A DNA stretch of 64,000 nt from Isoetes taiwanensis. Taxonomy: Eukaryota; Streptophyta; Lycopodiopsida; Isoetales; Isoetaceae. Below the pieces are notes generated by a model. It was not told the DNA's origin. It was given only the letters and a program-made list of their open reading frames with translations, and did not search any database. Positions 55,288-64,000 of this stretch are shown here, piece after piece (position 1 is the first letter of the stretch; each line of letters begins with the position of its first letter). The position numbers and the translations under genes are program-made. Where the stretch lies: contig JAJEKV010000028.1 in assembly GCA_021234155.1 (NCBI GenBank), positions 17,598,825-17,662,824 on the forward strand, read 5' to 3'.

Positions 55288-57205
55288 CTTTTGATATCAG
55301 ATCTACGGAGGTTCATCACGTCCTACAGCACAGGATTTTTGTTCTTGTCCCTTCGTGTCTTGAAAAGTCCCATCCCTTCAACTTTGGCACGTTGCTGTAA
55401 AGTTTATCTCTATCCTTTCAAATTGGATGTCTGTTGATTATATTATTTTATTATTATTTTAGTATTGTTTTAGTATTATTTAATTATTATTTATAAAAAT
55501 AAAATATGTATATATGTCTACCATTTTAGCATACGCCCTACTCATGTCACATGTGTGCACCTTTTACAAAATGAGACACGCTTGTCTTTTGTCACTTAGC
55601 CAGGCATGTTACAAATGTCAGTGGGACTACTATGCACCATCTTATATAATAACATGTTTTAATGTGTGTCTTGAACCACGCCCTAAATTGAGCGGTAATT
55701 CTATGGTGGAGATTTAATGCGGTTGAGTTTAGGGCTATGGCAGCCAACGGCTTTTACAGAAAGCTATCCACAAATCCCCAGACCTCCAGTCCGCCTCTGG
55801 CCAGTTAAATGACTCTTCCATGCACTAGCTATGGCGGCCTCCCATCTCCGATATATTGCAAACGGTCTTTTAGGTTCAATCCACCAGGCATGCATGTTCT
55901 GGTTCTGAGTTTTCCATCTCTTTGGCTTGGATTAGATCCTCTGCTTGTCTGCTACATTTCATTATGATAGGACAGATATGACTACTTCTATTAATGGGTT
56001 TACATGCAACTCAACAAAAGAAATGCACAGATTTATATGCACAGAAGGATTGAAATGGATTTTTATGCTATGGAAGAAAATGTGCTAATCCATAGCAAAC
56101 ATCTAAAGTCTTGAGCTACAATAGATAGATAGATAGATAGTAGTTTTAACGTCACGCCACTAGGCAGCATCCAACTGGACGAAAGTTCGCGAAAAGGCTA
56201 TTTTTTAAGGGAATCGAGAAATTTTGACGCTATGGTTTAGTAGGGCCCGTTATAGATGAAAAAAATAAAATTAGCCAACTTTTCTACAAACAAATCTCAC
56301 TCCACTTGAAAATTTGCCACATCTACTAAGCGTCATAACTATGGATTCGCCTTATCCTCTACCCTCCTTCTCGAAGATTTCTTAAGGAATCGCCTAATAT
56401 TCTAGGATTTCTTCATAACCTAATCTATTCTCCATATTCATCCAAGTACATATGATAATTTTAAGAGTTATTTCTATAGCTATTGTGTTTCAAATACTTC
56501 TAAGGATGCACTGGAGAGCATTTTTTTTAAAGACCTCCCTTTTAATAGATTTGTTTTATCTACAAGGATAAGCCACAAATAAAGACACTTAAATCTTGGC
56601 AAAATAATATTGGCCATGATTCGCCTAGATTTCTATAAAAGACATTCATGTCTAGAAAACATTCGCCAGCATAACTAATCTTGCAACTCTATTATTCGCC
56701 CGACCTTCTAAATTATGCTTAGACAAATTTGGCCTTAAGGGCAACCCTGATGTTCAAACGCTAAGCTATATGATATTTTAATGCTAAGACTTTCAATTCG
56801 ATGATGTATAAGTGATGCTACAGGGTTGGCTTCCGATCTTGCTGCAATTTCAGGTAAGCCGACACCTTATACTCCATCTGCAAAAAGGAAACTAATTTAT
56901 GTGTCACAAAGTTCACAGTTCGCTACTGCTAAGCAGTCAGTTTTACATGGTTAAGATAAGTCAGTTGCTTCTGACTTCTAAATGAATACTTCGCTTGAAG
57001 AGAATGATGCTGATTGTTTGAAGCTTCTTTAAGATATATACCAGCATCTTAGGTTATCTAGATCTCACAAATTGTTCATAAGTTGAAGTCAGATCAGACC
57101 CAATTCTATCATTTCCTTATGAGAGCCCAATTGCAAGATGATCAGGATTTTTGAGTTGAATCATCCAAATGAATTACACTGGCAAGAGGAAAGATAGATA
57201 GATAT
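55288..57205. repeat. 3' flank module of RING copy 5 with a 640-bp insertion
   Basis: Collinear with 38298-39620. Bases 56115-56755 are extra: they open with a (GATA)n run and contain AT-rich unknown DNA ending GGCCTTAAGGGCAACCCTGA. At 57205 the module ends at GATAGATATGCC, where copies at 39610 and 46030 continue into a RING promoter. Here other sequence and then the Gypsy LTR follow. Confidence 0.8.
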
Positions 57206-57337
57206 GCCCTTGGACTTCACGAAGACGAAGGAAGTTTCTAGAGCTGAAGACAAGACATGCTATGAGTACGCAAATCCATCTAACTTCTGCATGAAATGAT
57301 GGGTTGATCACATCTGAGATGGATGACCGAGACAATT

Positions 57338-57877
57338 TGTGACGCTCCCAGAATATATACGACCCCCGGCCGTATACATACGGGGACTTTCCCCTCCCAT
57401 GGCGACCATCGCGCCACGAGCAGGGCCCTCCATCTAACCCGTGCCATCTACGTAGAGACGTTCAGGTGAAGGACACGGAGGGGTCATTCGGCCCACGCCT
57501 TCGATGGGCGCCTACGTCGCGGAAGCATGAATACAAGGGTTAGCACGCAGCATAAATCATATATAAGTGGCCACCACGAAGGGTGGCGCATCCATCCAAA
57601 TACTATCAACACAGAATATGCATCTAACTAAGAAAACACCCAAAAGCCCAGGTTCTACCCCGGCTCAGACTCTAGTGGGGAGCGACTGACGGCTGGGTCT
57701 CAGGAGATCAGCAGACCGAATCTTGGCATGGCGTTGGCTGGCATAGAACATCGGCTAGGGTTGTCCACTCCATCCGCCCCTCCTGTGCACACTTTGCAGA
57801 TGGGTCGATTCACGCTATGGCTTCGCTATAGCCTTCCGGAGACGCAGACTCCAGGGATCACCCTTTGAGTCTACTCC
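57338..57877 (-). mobile_element. Gypsy 3' LTR, 3' part only
   Basis: On the minus strand it ends GGGAGCGTCACA. It matches 62836-63370 and, more loosely, the complete LTR at 35649-37281. At 57877 it is joined straight to the RT coding region, so the 5' two thirds of this LTR are missing together with most of pol. Confidence 0.8.
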
Positions 57878-58300
57878 ACGCAAACGCGGATCTTACCATT
57901 GTGTTTGAGTGCAATGACGATGGGGCTCACCCATTCAGAATGTTTGACCTCATAGATCAAACCTGCAGCAAGGAGTTTGTCAATTTCCACCTTGACGCGA
58001 TCACGGTAATTGGGGTTGAGCCGGTACTGTCGTTGCTATACTGGACGTGCATCAGACTTGGTAGGAATGGTGAGTTCCCCCAAGGTTTTGTTGATCCCCC
58101 GAAGATCTCTGTAGCTCCAGGCAAAAATGTGTTTGAACTTTTTGAAGAGCGTGACGGCCCTGTTACGATAGGGTGTCGGAAGATTTGCAGCAATTGGACA
58201 GTGATTATTGCCTACGCCCACAATCTCGACTTCGTGAGTCCGAATATGGGGGATAACTTCCGTGTCCCGGACAATGTGAGCGGGAGGTTGAAGCATAACA
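57878..58300 (-). pseudogene. Gypsy reverse transcriptase, first motif only
   Basis: The minus-strand frames read FKKFKHIFAWSYRDLRGINK, then QYRLNPNYRDRVKVEIDKLL, EVKHSEWVSPIVIALKHNGK and IRVCV. This is the N-terminus of a Ty3/Gypsy RT up to the RVCVD motif, where it stops at the LTR junction. The catalytic motifs, RNase H and integrase are gone. One frame change occurs near 58090. Confidence 0.88.
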
Positions 58301-58498
58301 GATGCGTGGCACTCGCTGCGGGTGAAAAGAGAGGTTGATGAGTTTCATCAAGCGCAGGTTGCTTCATGACATGGCGTGTACATCTGGGCGAGAGCGGGGA
58401 GGTTCAAAGATCCAAAAGTGATCAACACGTTGGATTCGATTGCAAGGAGCCGGTAAGGGTCAAGCAAAGCAGCCACGTACCGGGTCCCCGATCAAGAG

Positions 58499-61287
58499 TC
58501 ATTTCTCCCCAAGGATCAAGCATATTCGGGGTAGGATGACGAGAGACGCACTCGCAGTGGAGCCCCAACTTGATAGATATTCGGCGGCCCCTGGAATGCG
58601 GTGTCGGAGAGAGGGTTCAGCATTGTCGACGGAAATGATTTTGCCTGCTTCCAAGTCCATGGTGGCATTGAGGTGACCATCCGTGATGACTAACCGATCC
58701 GTCCGCCCCCAAGAATGGATACTCTTGGCCTCGGCGGAGAAAAGGTCTCCGACCAACATTTTATAATCACCTAGATCTTCTCCAGCCTTCCAAACACCAA
58801 ATTCCAAGGGGAATCTGAGATCACCAATGTTGATGTGAAGAAGAGGCGTGACGCCTTGAGGTCTCGTGATATGGCCATTGGCCAATTTGATGTCATATGG
58901 GGCACGATAGAGTTGTTTGATGCCCATTTGTTTGCGGAGTTTATCCGTGATGAGATTGACCGCGCTACCTCCGTCAATTTGAACATGATTGACTTGTTGA
59001 TTGCCCACCGTGGCATGTACCGTGGGAGTAGAGGTAGCAACAGCCCCCCCAACCAAAACAATGGGAGTGGTAACCGGTCCCTTGAGAGCGGAGACGAGTT
59101 TCAAAATTGTGGCCAAACTTAAAGGAATTTTGATTTTTGCTAGCTCCTCTTGGAGTTCCAGAGGCACATGAGAAAAAGGATCTGCTGGATCCATAGGTGC
59201 GGGAGTGCGTGGTAAAGAAGCAGCAACTTCTTTGAGTAGGTCAACCTCTGCAGCGATATTTGGATATGTCTGAGAGCGTGGAGGTTGAGACGTGTAAGGT
59301 GCTTCTTGTCTTTGTTGAGCTCTAGTGGTGGCATGAACATTAGCCAACGTGCGGCCTTCAGCAGCTTGCATGAGGTTCAAAATGCTTTGGCGAACTTTAG
59401 GCATAACATGCGGCATGAGTTTCTCCAAGTCAGGTGCAAAGTGAACCTTTTTTTCTTCTTCATGAGGAATGGTGTCGACGGCAAAGGCAGGTTGCGTGCC
59501 ATTAGGAATAACGGTTAAGGGACGTGACGCCCTGGTCTGGCGTGAAACCAAACCAACCCAATTTGATGGCTGGACTGGAGGATTAAGAGCCTGAAAAATT
59601 TCTTCCTGTGCTTGTTGATCCATCTGAGGTTGATTGGCAGGAGCTGGTTGATAGTGTGATTGCTGAGGCGCGTGAGGTGGCTTCCGAAGAACAGGACGCG
59701 GGCCTTGTTTGCCATTAGCAATCCAGAGTTGGTAAGCCGTGAGGCGGACCGATGTGGTCTGATTTGTGCCAGGAAGCTGCACCTGAACTTGTGGAAGTTG
59801 AGGACACGCCGTGGTGGTATGACCCCATTCTTGACAGTGATAACACTGAGCTTTCGAAGGATCAAAAGGAGGACGTGTGTTGGGTCCCCGTTGTTGCTCC
59901 TGTTGCTGATAGAGTTGATTGGGTTGCGCCTGCAGTGGTGGCTGCTGATATTGCGATTGGTGCTGAGGTGTTGTTTGCACTTGATAAACCATCTTGTTGC
60001 GGAAAGGTGTAGGATGAGTGCGAGTGCACTCTTCCGTGGCATGATTGCACATGTTGCATCTTTTACAATGAGGCGGGCCATTGGTGGAGTTGCACTCATT
60101 CGCCAATGGCCTTGATATTTGCAGATATGGCACCAGATCTGACTGCGCTGCAGATTGGCGTGTTGAGGTTGAACAGCAGTCTGGGGAACCATGACGGGTG
60201 GAATGAAAGGGAGCTCCTGAAGAGCCACGCCACGGGAGGAAACATTGACTGAGTGATTGACAAGATCGATAGCCTGTTCCAAAGTCTTCGGGCGCAGGTA
60301 TTCAGTCATGAGTCGGATAGCTGGAGGAAGTCCTTGGAGAAACCAGACCAAGATCTGGCTCTGTGTGGGGTACTCCTTGAGTTTGCTGAGCAGAATGTGA
60401 AGTCGATCTGCAAAATCCCTGGCAGACTCCGTGGGCTCTTGTTGAAGGTCATTGAGTTGCTTGAGATGAAGCTGATCATCATCCGTGGTCCCATAGTGAG
60501 AAAGAAAAGCGCTTCATTTCGACCAATCTTGTTTCCAAAGGGCTTTTGTTGGACATGAGCCATTGATGAGGGAGCCACGCAGTGGTGGTGGAAAAGATGT
60601 GGAATTTCGGTTGAGGTTGCGATGACCATTCAGACAGCCGAGCCTCAAATTCTTCCATGTGGGCCCGAGCACTTTGGTCTAAGGGTTTGCCTTTCGTGTT
60701 GCCAAAGGTAGGATAAGTCGCCAAAGGTCCGAAAAGGTAGAGGTAAAAGTGCCGGGCTGGACAGAACATGATAATGAGGATATTGAGGTGGAGTTGGCGG
60801 TGGCATGGTGCCTGAAAGACCCTGATGAAGGGGTTGCTGAGGTGGAGGTACTGGAGGTGCCTGATCATTGGTTTTGAGGTCGGTAAGGTTGTAAACAGGA
60901 AGAGTGGTGGGAAATGTAGGGAAGGGAAATTCCTGGGGAGGAGCAAAAGAGACATGTGGATATCCCTGTCCACCCGTAGGAGATGATGGTTGTGAAGGCA
61001 AAGGCGTATGGCCAGAAGACTGATGGATGAAGGCATGTTCTGGGGTATGAAAGTAAGGTTGTGCAGGTTGAGCCGGATAGGGCTCCTGATAGTGATGAGG
61101 AGACTGAGGCTGTGAGCAATGTTTGCACGCTTGAGGCGGAGAATTTGGACGAGACATGACACGAGGGGTGGGTGGCGCCATCGGCCGCCCTAGACCCAAT
61201 GTGGCCTCCCTCAATGTCATAAGCGTATCCATACATGTCACGAGCGGCTTCCCTTCGATGATGGCACTCCAAGCGAGACGCCGTCAC
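58499..61287 (-). pseudogene. Gypsy Gag-protease region with three zinc knuckles
   Basis: Read from about 61287 down, there is a Pro/Gln-rich N-terminal part. A Gag core follows, crossing frames near 60480 (EEFEARLSEWSSQPQPKF, then ESARDFADRLHILLSKL and WFLQGLPPAIRLMTEYLRP). Then come three CX2CX4HX4C knuckles (near 60120, 60065 and 59840), a Gln-rich linker, and a retropepsin with active-site motif VQIDGGSAVNLI (Asp codon near 58973). One G is missing inside the first knuckle, changing frame. Gag packages RNA and the protease matures it. DGG in place of the usual DTG/DSG is seen in some plant Gypsy lineages. Confidence 0.85.
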
Positions 61288-61975
61288 GAAAGAGAGTTCT
61301 TCCGGCGTGAAGTTTCGGACGCATTATTGGCGGCGGGTAAGAAAGGAAAATCGAATCGCAATCCGGCAGCGGGCGATGTGTTTGGGGTCCGGGTTCGAAC
61401 TCCTCGCAAGACAGCCCTCTGTGGAGGACCTCGTGGATCCAAAGCAGAGAATCCGGGTCTATGTCACGCTGGGATTTGCAAGAAGAGAACAAGAAGAAGA
61501 AAACAGAACAAAAGAGAACAATGAGAGGAAAATGATAAGCTTCCTTGATATCAATGATGAACATACATGAGCTCTCGAAATCGAGAGCTGACTGAAAATA
61601 GACAAGACTCAAACTCATCTAAAAACTCATGTGCTAGCTCTACTCATATATATAGTACAATGGCCTTTGGCCCAATATAGACACTCTGACTGATCTCGGT
61701 GCCGACTCCTGGAAGGAGGCCTGATTTGCAGGAATGTTGGCGGTGCCTCTTGAAGTGCCTAGAATCACGCCGACGCCGACACAAAGTGGTGACGAAGTCA
61801 TCACTTGTTGTTGCGGCGCCTCTTGGTAGCGTACCCGTGCTTTGATCGCGTGGGTCCGGCCGCTTGGTCATTTGCTGGGCCTTGGATGACTGACCCGTGC
61901 CTGTCTGTGGATCCTTGGACTTGACTTGGTCCGTCGTATGCATGAATAATCCTGTACCAGGAGGCACAGGACTAA
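61288..61975 (-). mobile_element. Gypsy leader, possibly with its own LTR-like promoter
   Basis: On the minus strand a TATATATGAG element at about 61645-61655 is followed by a T-rich leader and then the Gag start. The block from TGTGCCTCCTGG (about 61965) to ...GTGACA (about 61463) could be a separate 500-bp LTR belonging to the Gag-bearing element. No second copy is in the window to prove it. Confidence 0.35.
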
Positions 61976-62024
61976 GATTGGGCCCTCCCGTCGCCCCTAT
62001 CCTTCTTTAAGCTACAATTTCCTA

Positions 62025-62735
62025 ATTTAACCTAACACCGAACCATGGAATAAAATAACGGCTAAGATTAGCCAAATGGCTATTTTGTAGCAGTTTTGCC
62101 AAGAAAAACGGCTAAAGTAAATGGAAAAAATGCCCAAAAAAAAGAAAATTTTAGCCCATTTTTTTTGCCGCCCAAGTGAGTTTTTAGGTTGAATAGCCAA
62201 ACCTTTACCTCCAGACATATCCATCGGGACATCGATTAGCTAAACCTAAGATAGAGTGGGCTTGGAAAAATGGATAGATTAGCCCGAAATTCAACACCAA
62301 TTTATGTACTAACTTTAAGAAATTTCAAATAGGGTTTATGTTTCTTTTTTTTTTCCACTTTCTTTCTGGTTGCAAGTACAAAGTTAAAGCATTAGAGGAA
62401 AAGGAACAATGTCGTCCCCTTTTTTTAGGTTTTTGAACATGTTCATATATGTTCATGTCTTGATTTATGTATTTACAATAAATTCAACGTCTTTGCCGGA
62501 ATGCTTGGATTTTTTTAAGTCATTATAGCGTGATGGCTAATATTTGCCTTTCTCTTTTGTGAAAGTTTAGCCAAAAGCAAGAAACTATGATGGAGAAAAA
62601 CCATTTAATTTAGCCAAGTGTTAGAAACTTCTAGCCCCAATTTGAAGGTAGTTTAGCTTAACCTATTTTGGCTACACTAAAATATAGAAGTAGTAATTTA
62701 TTCCATGCACCGAACCAAACAACAAAGAGGACTAA
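62025..62735. mobile_element. Possible MITE-like insertion
   Basis: CATGGAATAAA near 62044 and its inverted copy TTTATTCCATG near 62699 bracket about 700 bp of AT-rich DNA without genes, set in the GC-richer leader. The inverted match is only about 12 bp, so this is weak. Confidence 0.3.
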
Positions 62736-62820
62736 CAACACATTAACTTAGCCTCCTCCTAACTACCGTGCTACGAGTTAGTGTTTGGCCAGTGCTATGA
62801 TTTCGAGCAACCGAAATCAC

Positions 62821-62832
62821 GGCTCGATACCA
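62821..62832 (-). promoter_or_regulatory. Primer-binding site next to the Gypsy 5' LTR
   Basis: Minus strand TGGTATCGAGCC lies three bases inside the LTR end. It is the initiator-Met-tRNA site TGGTATCAGAGCC lacking one base of the CAG. Confidence 0.7.
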
Positions 62833-62835
62833 GCT

Positions 62836-64000
62836 TGTGGCGCCTCCCGTAATATATCGACCCCCTACCCGTATACATACGGGGACTTTCCCTCCCATGG
62901 CGACCATCGGCATCGCGCAGAGGGGCCCTCCATCTAACCCGGCCGTCACGTAGAGACGCGTTGGTGAAGGACACGGAGGGGTCATTCGCCCACGCCGATG
63001 GCTTCACTACGTCGCGGAAGCATGAATACAAGGGTTAGCACGCAACATAAATCATATATAAGTGGCCACCACGAAGGGTGGCGCATCCATCAAATACTAT
63101 CAACCGCGTAATATGCATCTAACTAAGAAAACACCCAAAAGCCCGGGGTTCTACCCCTACCGGACTCTAGTGGGGGAGCGGCCGACGGCTGGGTCTCGAG
63201 ATCGATGACCGAATCTTGACATGGCGTTGGCTGGCATAGAACATCGGCTAGGGTTGTCCACTCCATCCGCCCCTCCCATGCACACTTTGCGGATGGGTCG
63301 ATTCACGCTATGGCCGCTATAGCCTTCCGGAGACGCGGACTCGGGGATCACCCTTTGAGTCTACTCCGGGTTCATGACACCTGGTCCGATGAGGCAAATG
63401 GAGGCGTCCCCTTCCGGGATCACCCAGGTGGTGTTGTGGGTGAGCTAGAGAATACGTGCCGCATCAACGACCCCCCGCATCCGTGCAGAACTTACTCACC
63501 CTAATTCTACTCAAAGTGCATGGTGCCCCATACGGGTCACACCACTACACCCAGGGAGTGTCAGACCCATACCCGGCCCTCCACGTGACCGGCTATCAGG
63601 CCTAGCCCACTGTAGGAGTCTCAGGAGCCTTTTATGCTCGTGCAAGACCCCACCCCCTACTTCACCACTGTGTCCCTTGTCTGGTGCTAAGCCAGACCAT
63701 AGCGTCTATGACCCGGTGGGCTCTTGCGCACAGGCCGAAACTAGTAGGGTGTTAAAGGACTACTAGGAGCATTCTATACTCAAGCTTTCGAGGCCTCTAC
63801 CCCCTGTTAATCCCTGCTTTTGGAGAAACTACTAAACTAACTCATAGAGACATCAACCATTCCATACGAGCATCATTCATAATTGAAAAGTATTCCTAAT
63901 TACCAAAGAAGGGTTAATCTCACCCAAAACCAACCAGAAAAGAATACTAGAGTATTATTCTACAATTTGCAAGTTAACTATCACTAACCAGAGTTTCGGC
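62836..64000 (-). mobile_element. Gypsy 5' LTR, runs off the window
   Basis: On the minus strand it ends GGGAGGCGCCACA beside the primer-binding site. The first 535 bp match 57338-57877 with differences clustered at CAG/CTG. If its length equals that of the plus-strand LTR (1.63 kb), about 470 bp lie beyond the window. Confidence 0.8.

Noticed and set aside
59660-60115. Plus-strand frames of 86-151 residues opposite Gag
   Set aside because: Shadow frames of the Gln/Pro-rich Gag region.
61375-61425. tRNA gene suggested by GGTTCGAACTCC
   Set aside because: Only a B-box-like string is present; no cloverleaf could be formed around it.
61156-61524. Plus-strand frame opposite the Gag start
   Set aside because: Antisense to the Gypsy leader and Gag; the minus strand has the recognisable domains.

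Overview
The window is nuclear DNA of a land plant. It holds intron-containing plant genes (pyruvate decarboxylase, ribosomal protein S3a), ATL-type RING-H2 genes, a PPR relic, and a dense mix of plant transposon families (Copia, Gypsy, LINE, PIF/Harbinger, MULE, CACTA). Intergenic space is long and AT-rich, and elements are nested in one another. The style of the LINEs and the Penelope-like element suggests a repeat-rich non-flowering vascular plant such as a fern or lycophyte, but that placement is inference.

Layout. 1-640: 3' end of a Copia element. 1250-2226: minisatellite of 19-bp monomers in 57-bp trimers. 3045-5496 (+): intact seven-exon pyruvate decarboxylase gene, the best-supported functional gene here. 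6840-8100 (-): decayed PIF/Harbinger transposase and a probable accessory ORF. 8350-8616: two related hairpin repeats. 8640-16850: mostly non-coding, with an LTR relic, small tandem repeats and a truncated RING-gene copy at 14521-14942. 16853-26438 (+): intron-containing, endonuclease-less Penelope-like retroelement between two long direct repeats. 27750-30405 (-): PPR and class-3 lipase relics. 31250-32480 (-): glycosyltransferase gene with one frameshift. 32670-57205: repeatedly duplicated region with five further ATL-type RING-H2 copies (three intact, two damaged), LINE fragments, a MULE, CACTA ends, a Gypsy LTR, an unknown palindrome-rich insertion present twice, and a ribosomal protein S3a gene without its N-terminus. 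57338-64000 (-): internally deleted Gypsy element with Gag, protease and the first part of RT.

How it fits together. The RING copies share one promoter cassette (a CACGTGGC G-box about 20-25 bp before TATATAA, with the ATG about 55-80 bp further on) and one 3' flank, so whole transcription units were duplicated. Retroelements then landed in the duplicated blocks. The Penelope-like element is the most notable system: five-prime exon, long intron, RT exons, then a second five-prime region head-to-tail, which is the pseudo-LTR arrangement typical of Penelope-like elements. In three places where a repeat can be compared with its partner, differences concentrate at CTG/CAG sites. This looks like a systematic sequencing error at CHG-methylated cytosines, so some apparent pseudogenes may be artefacts.
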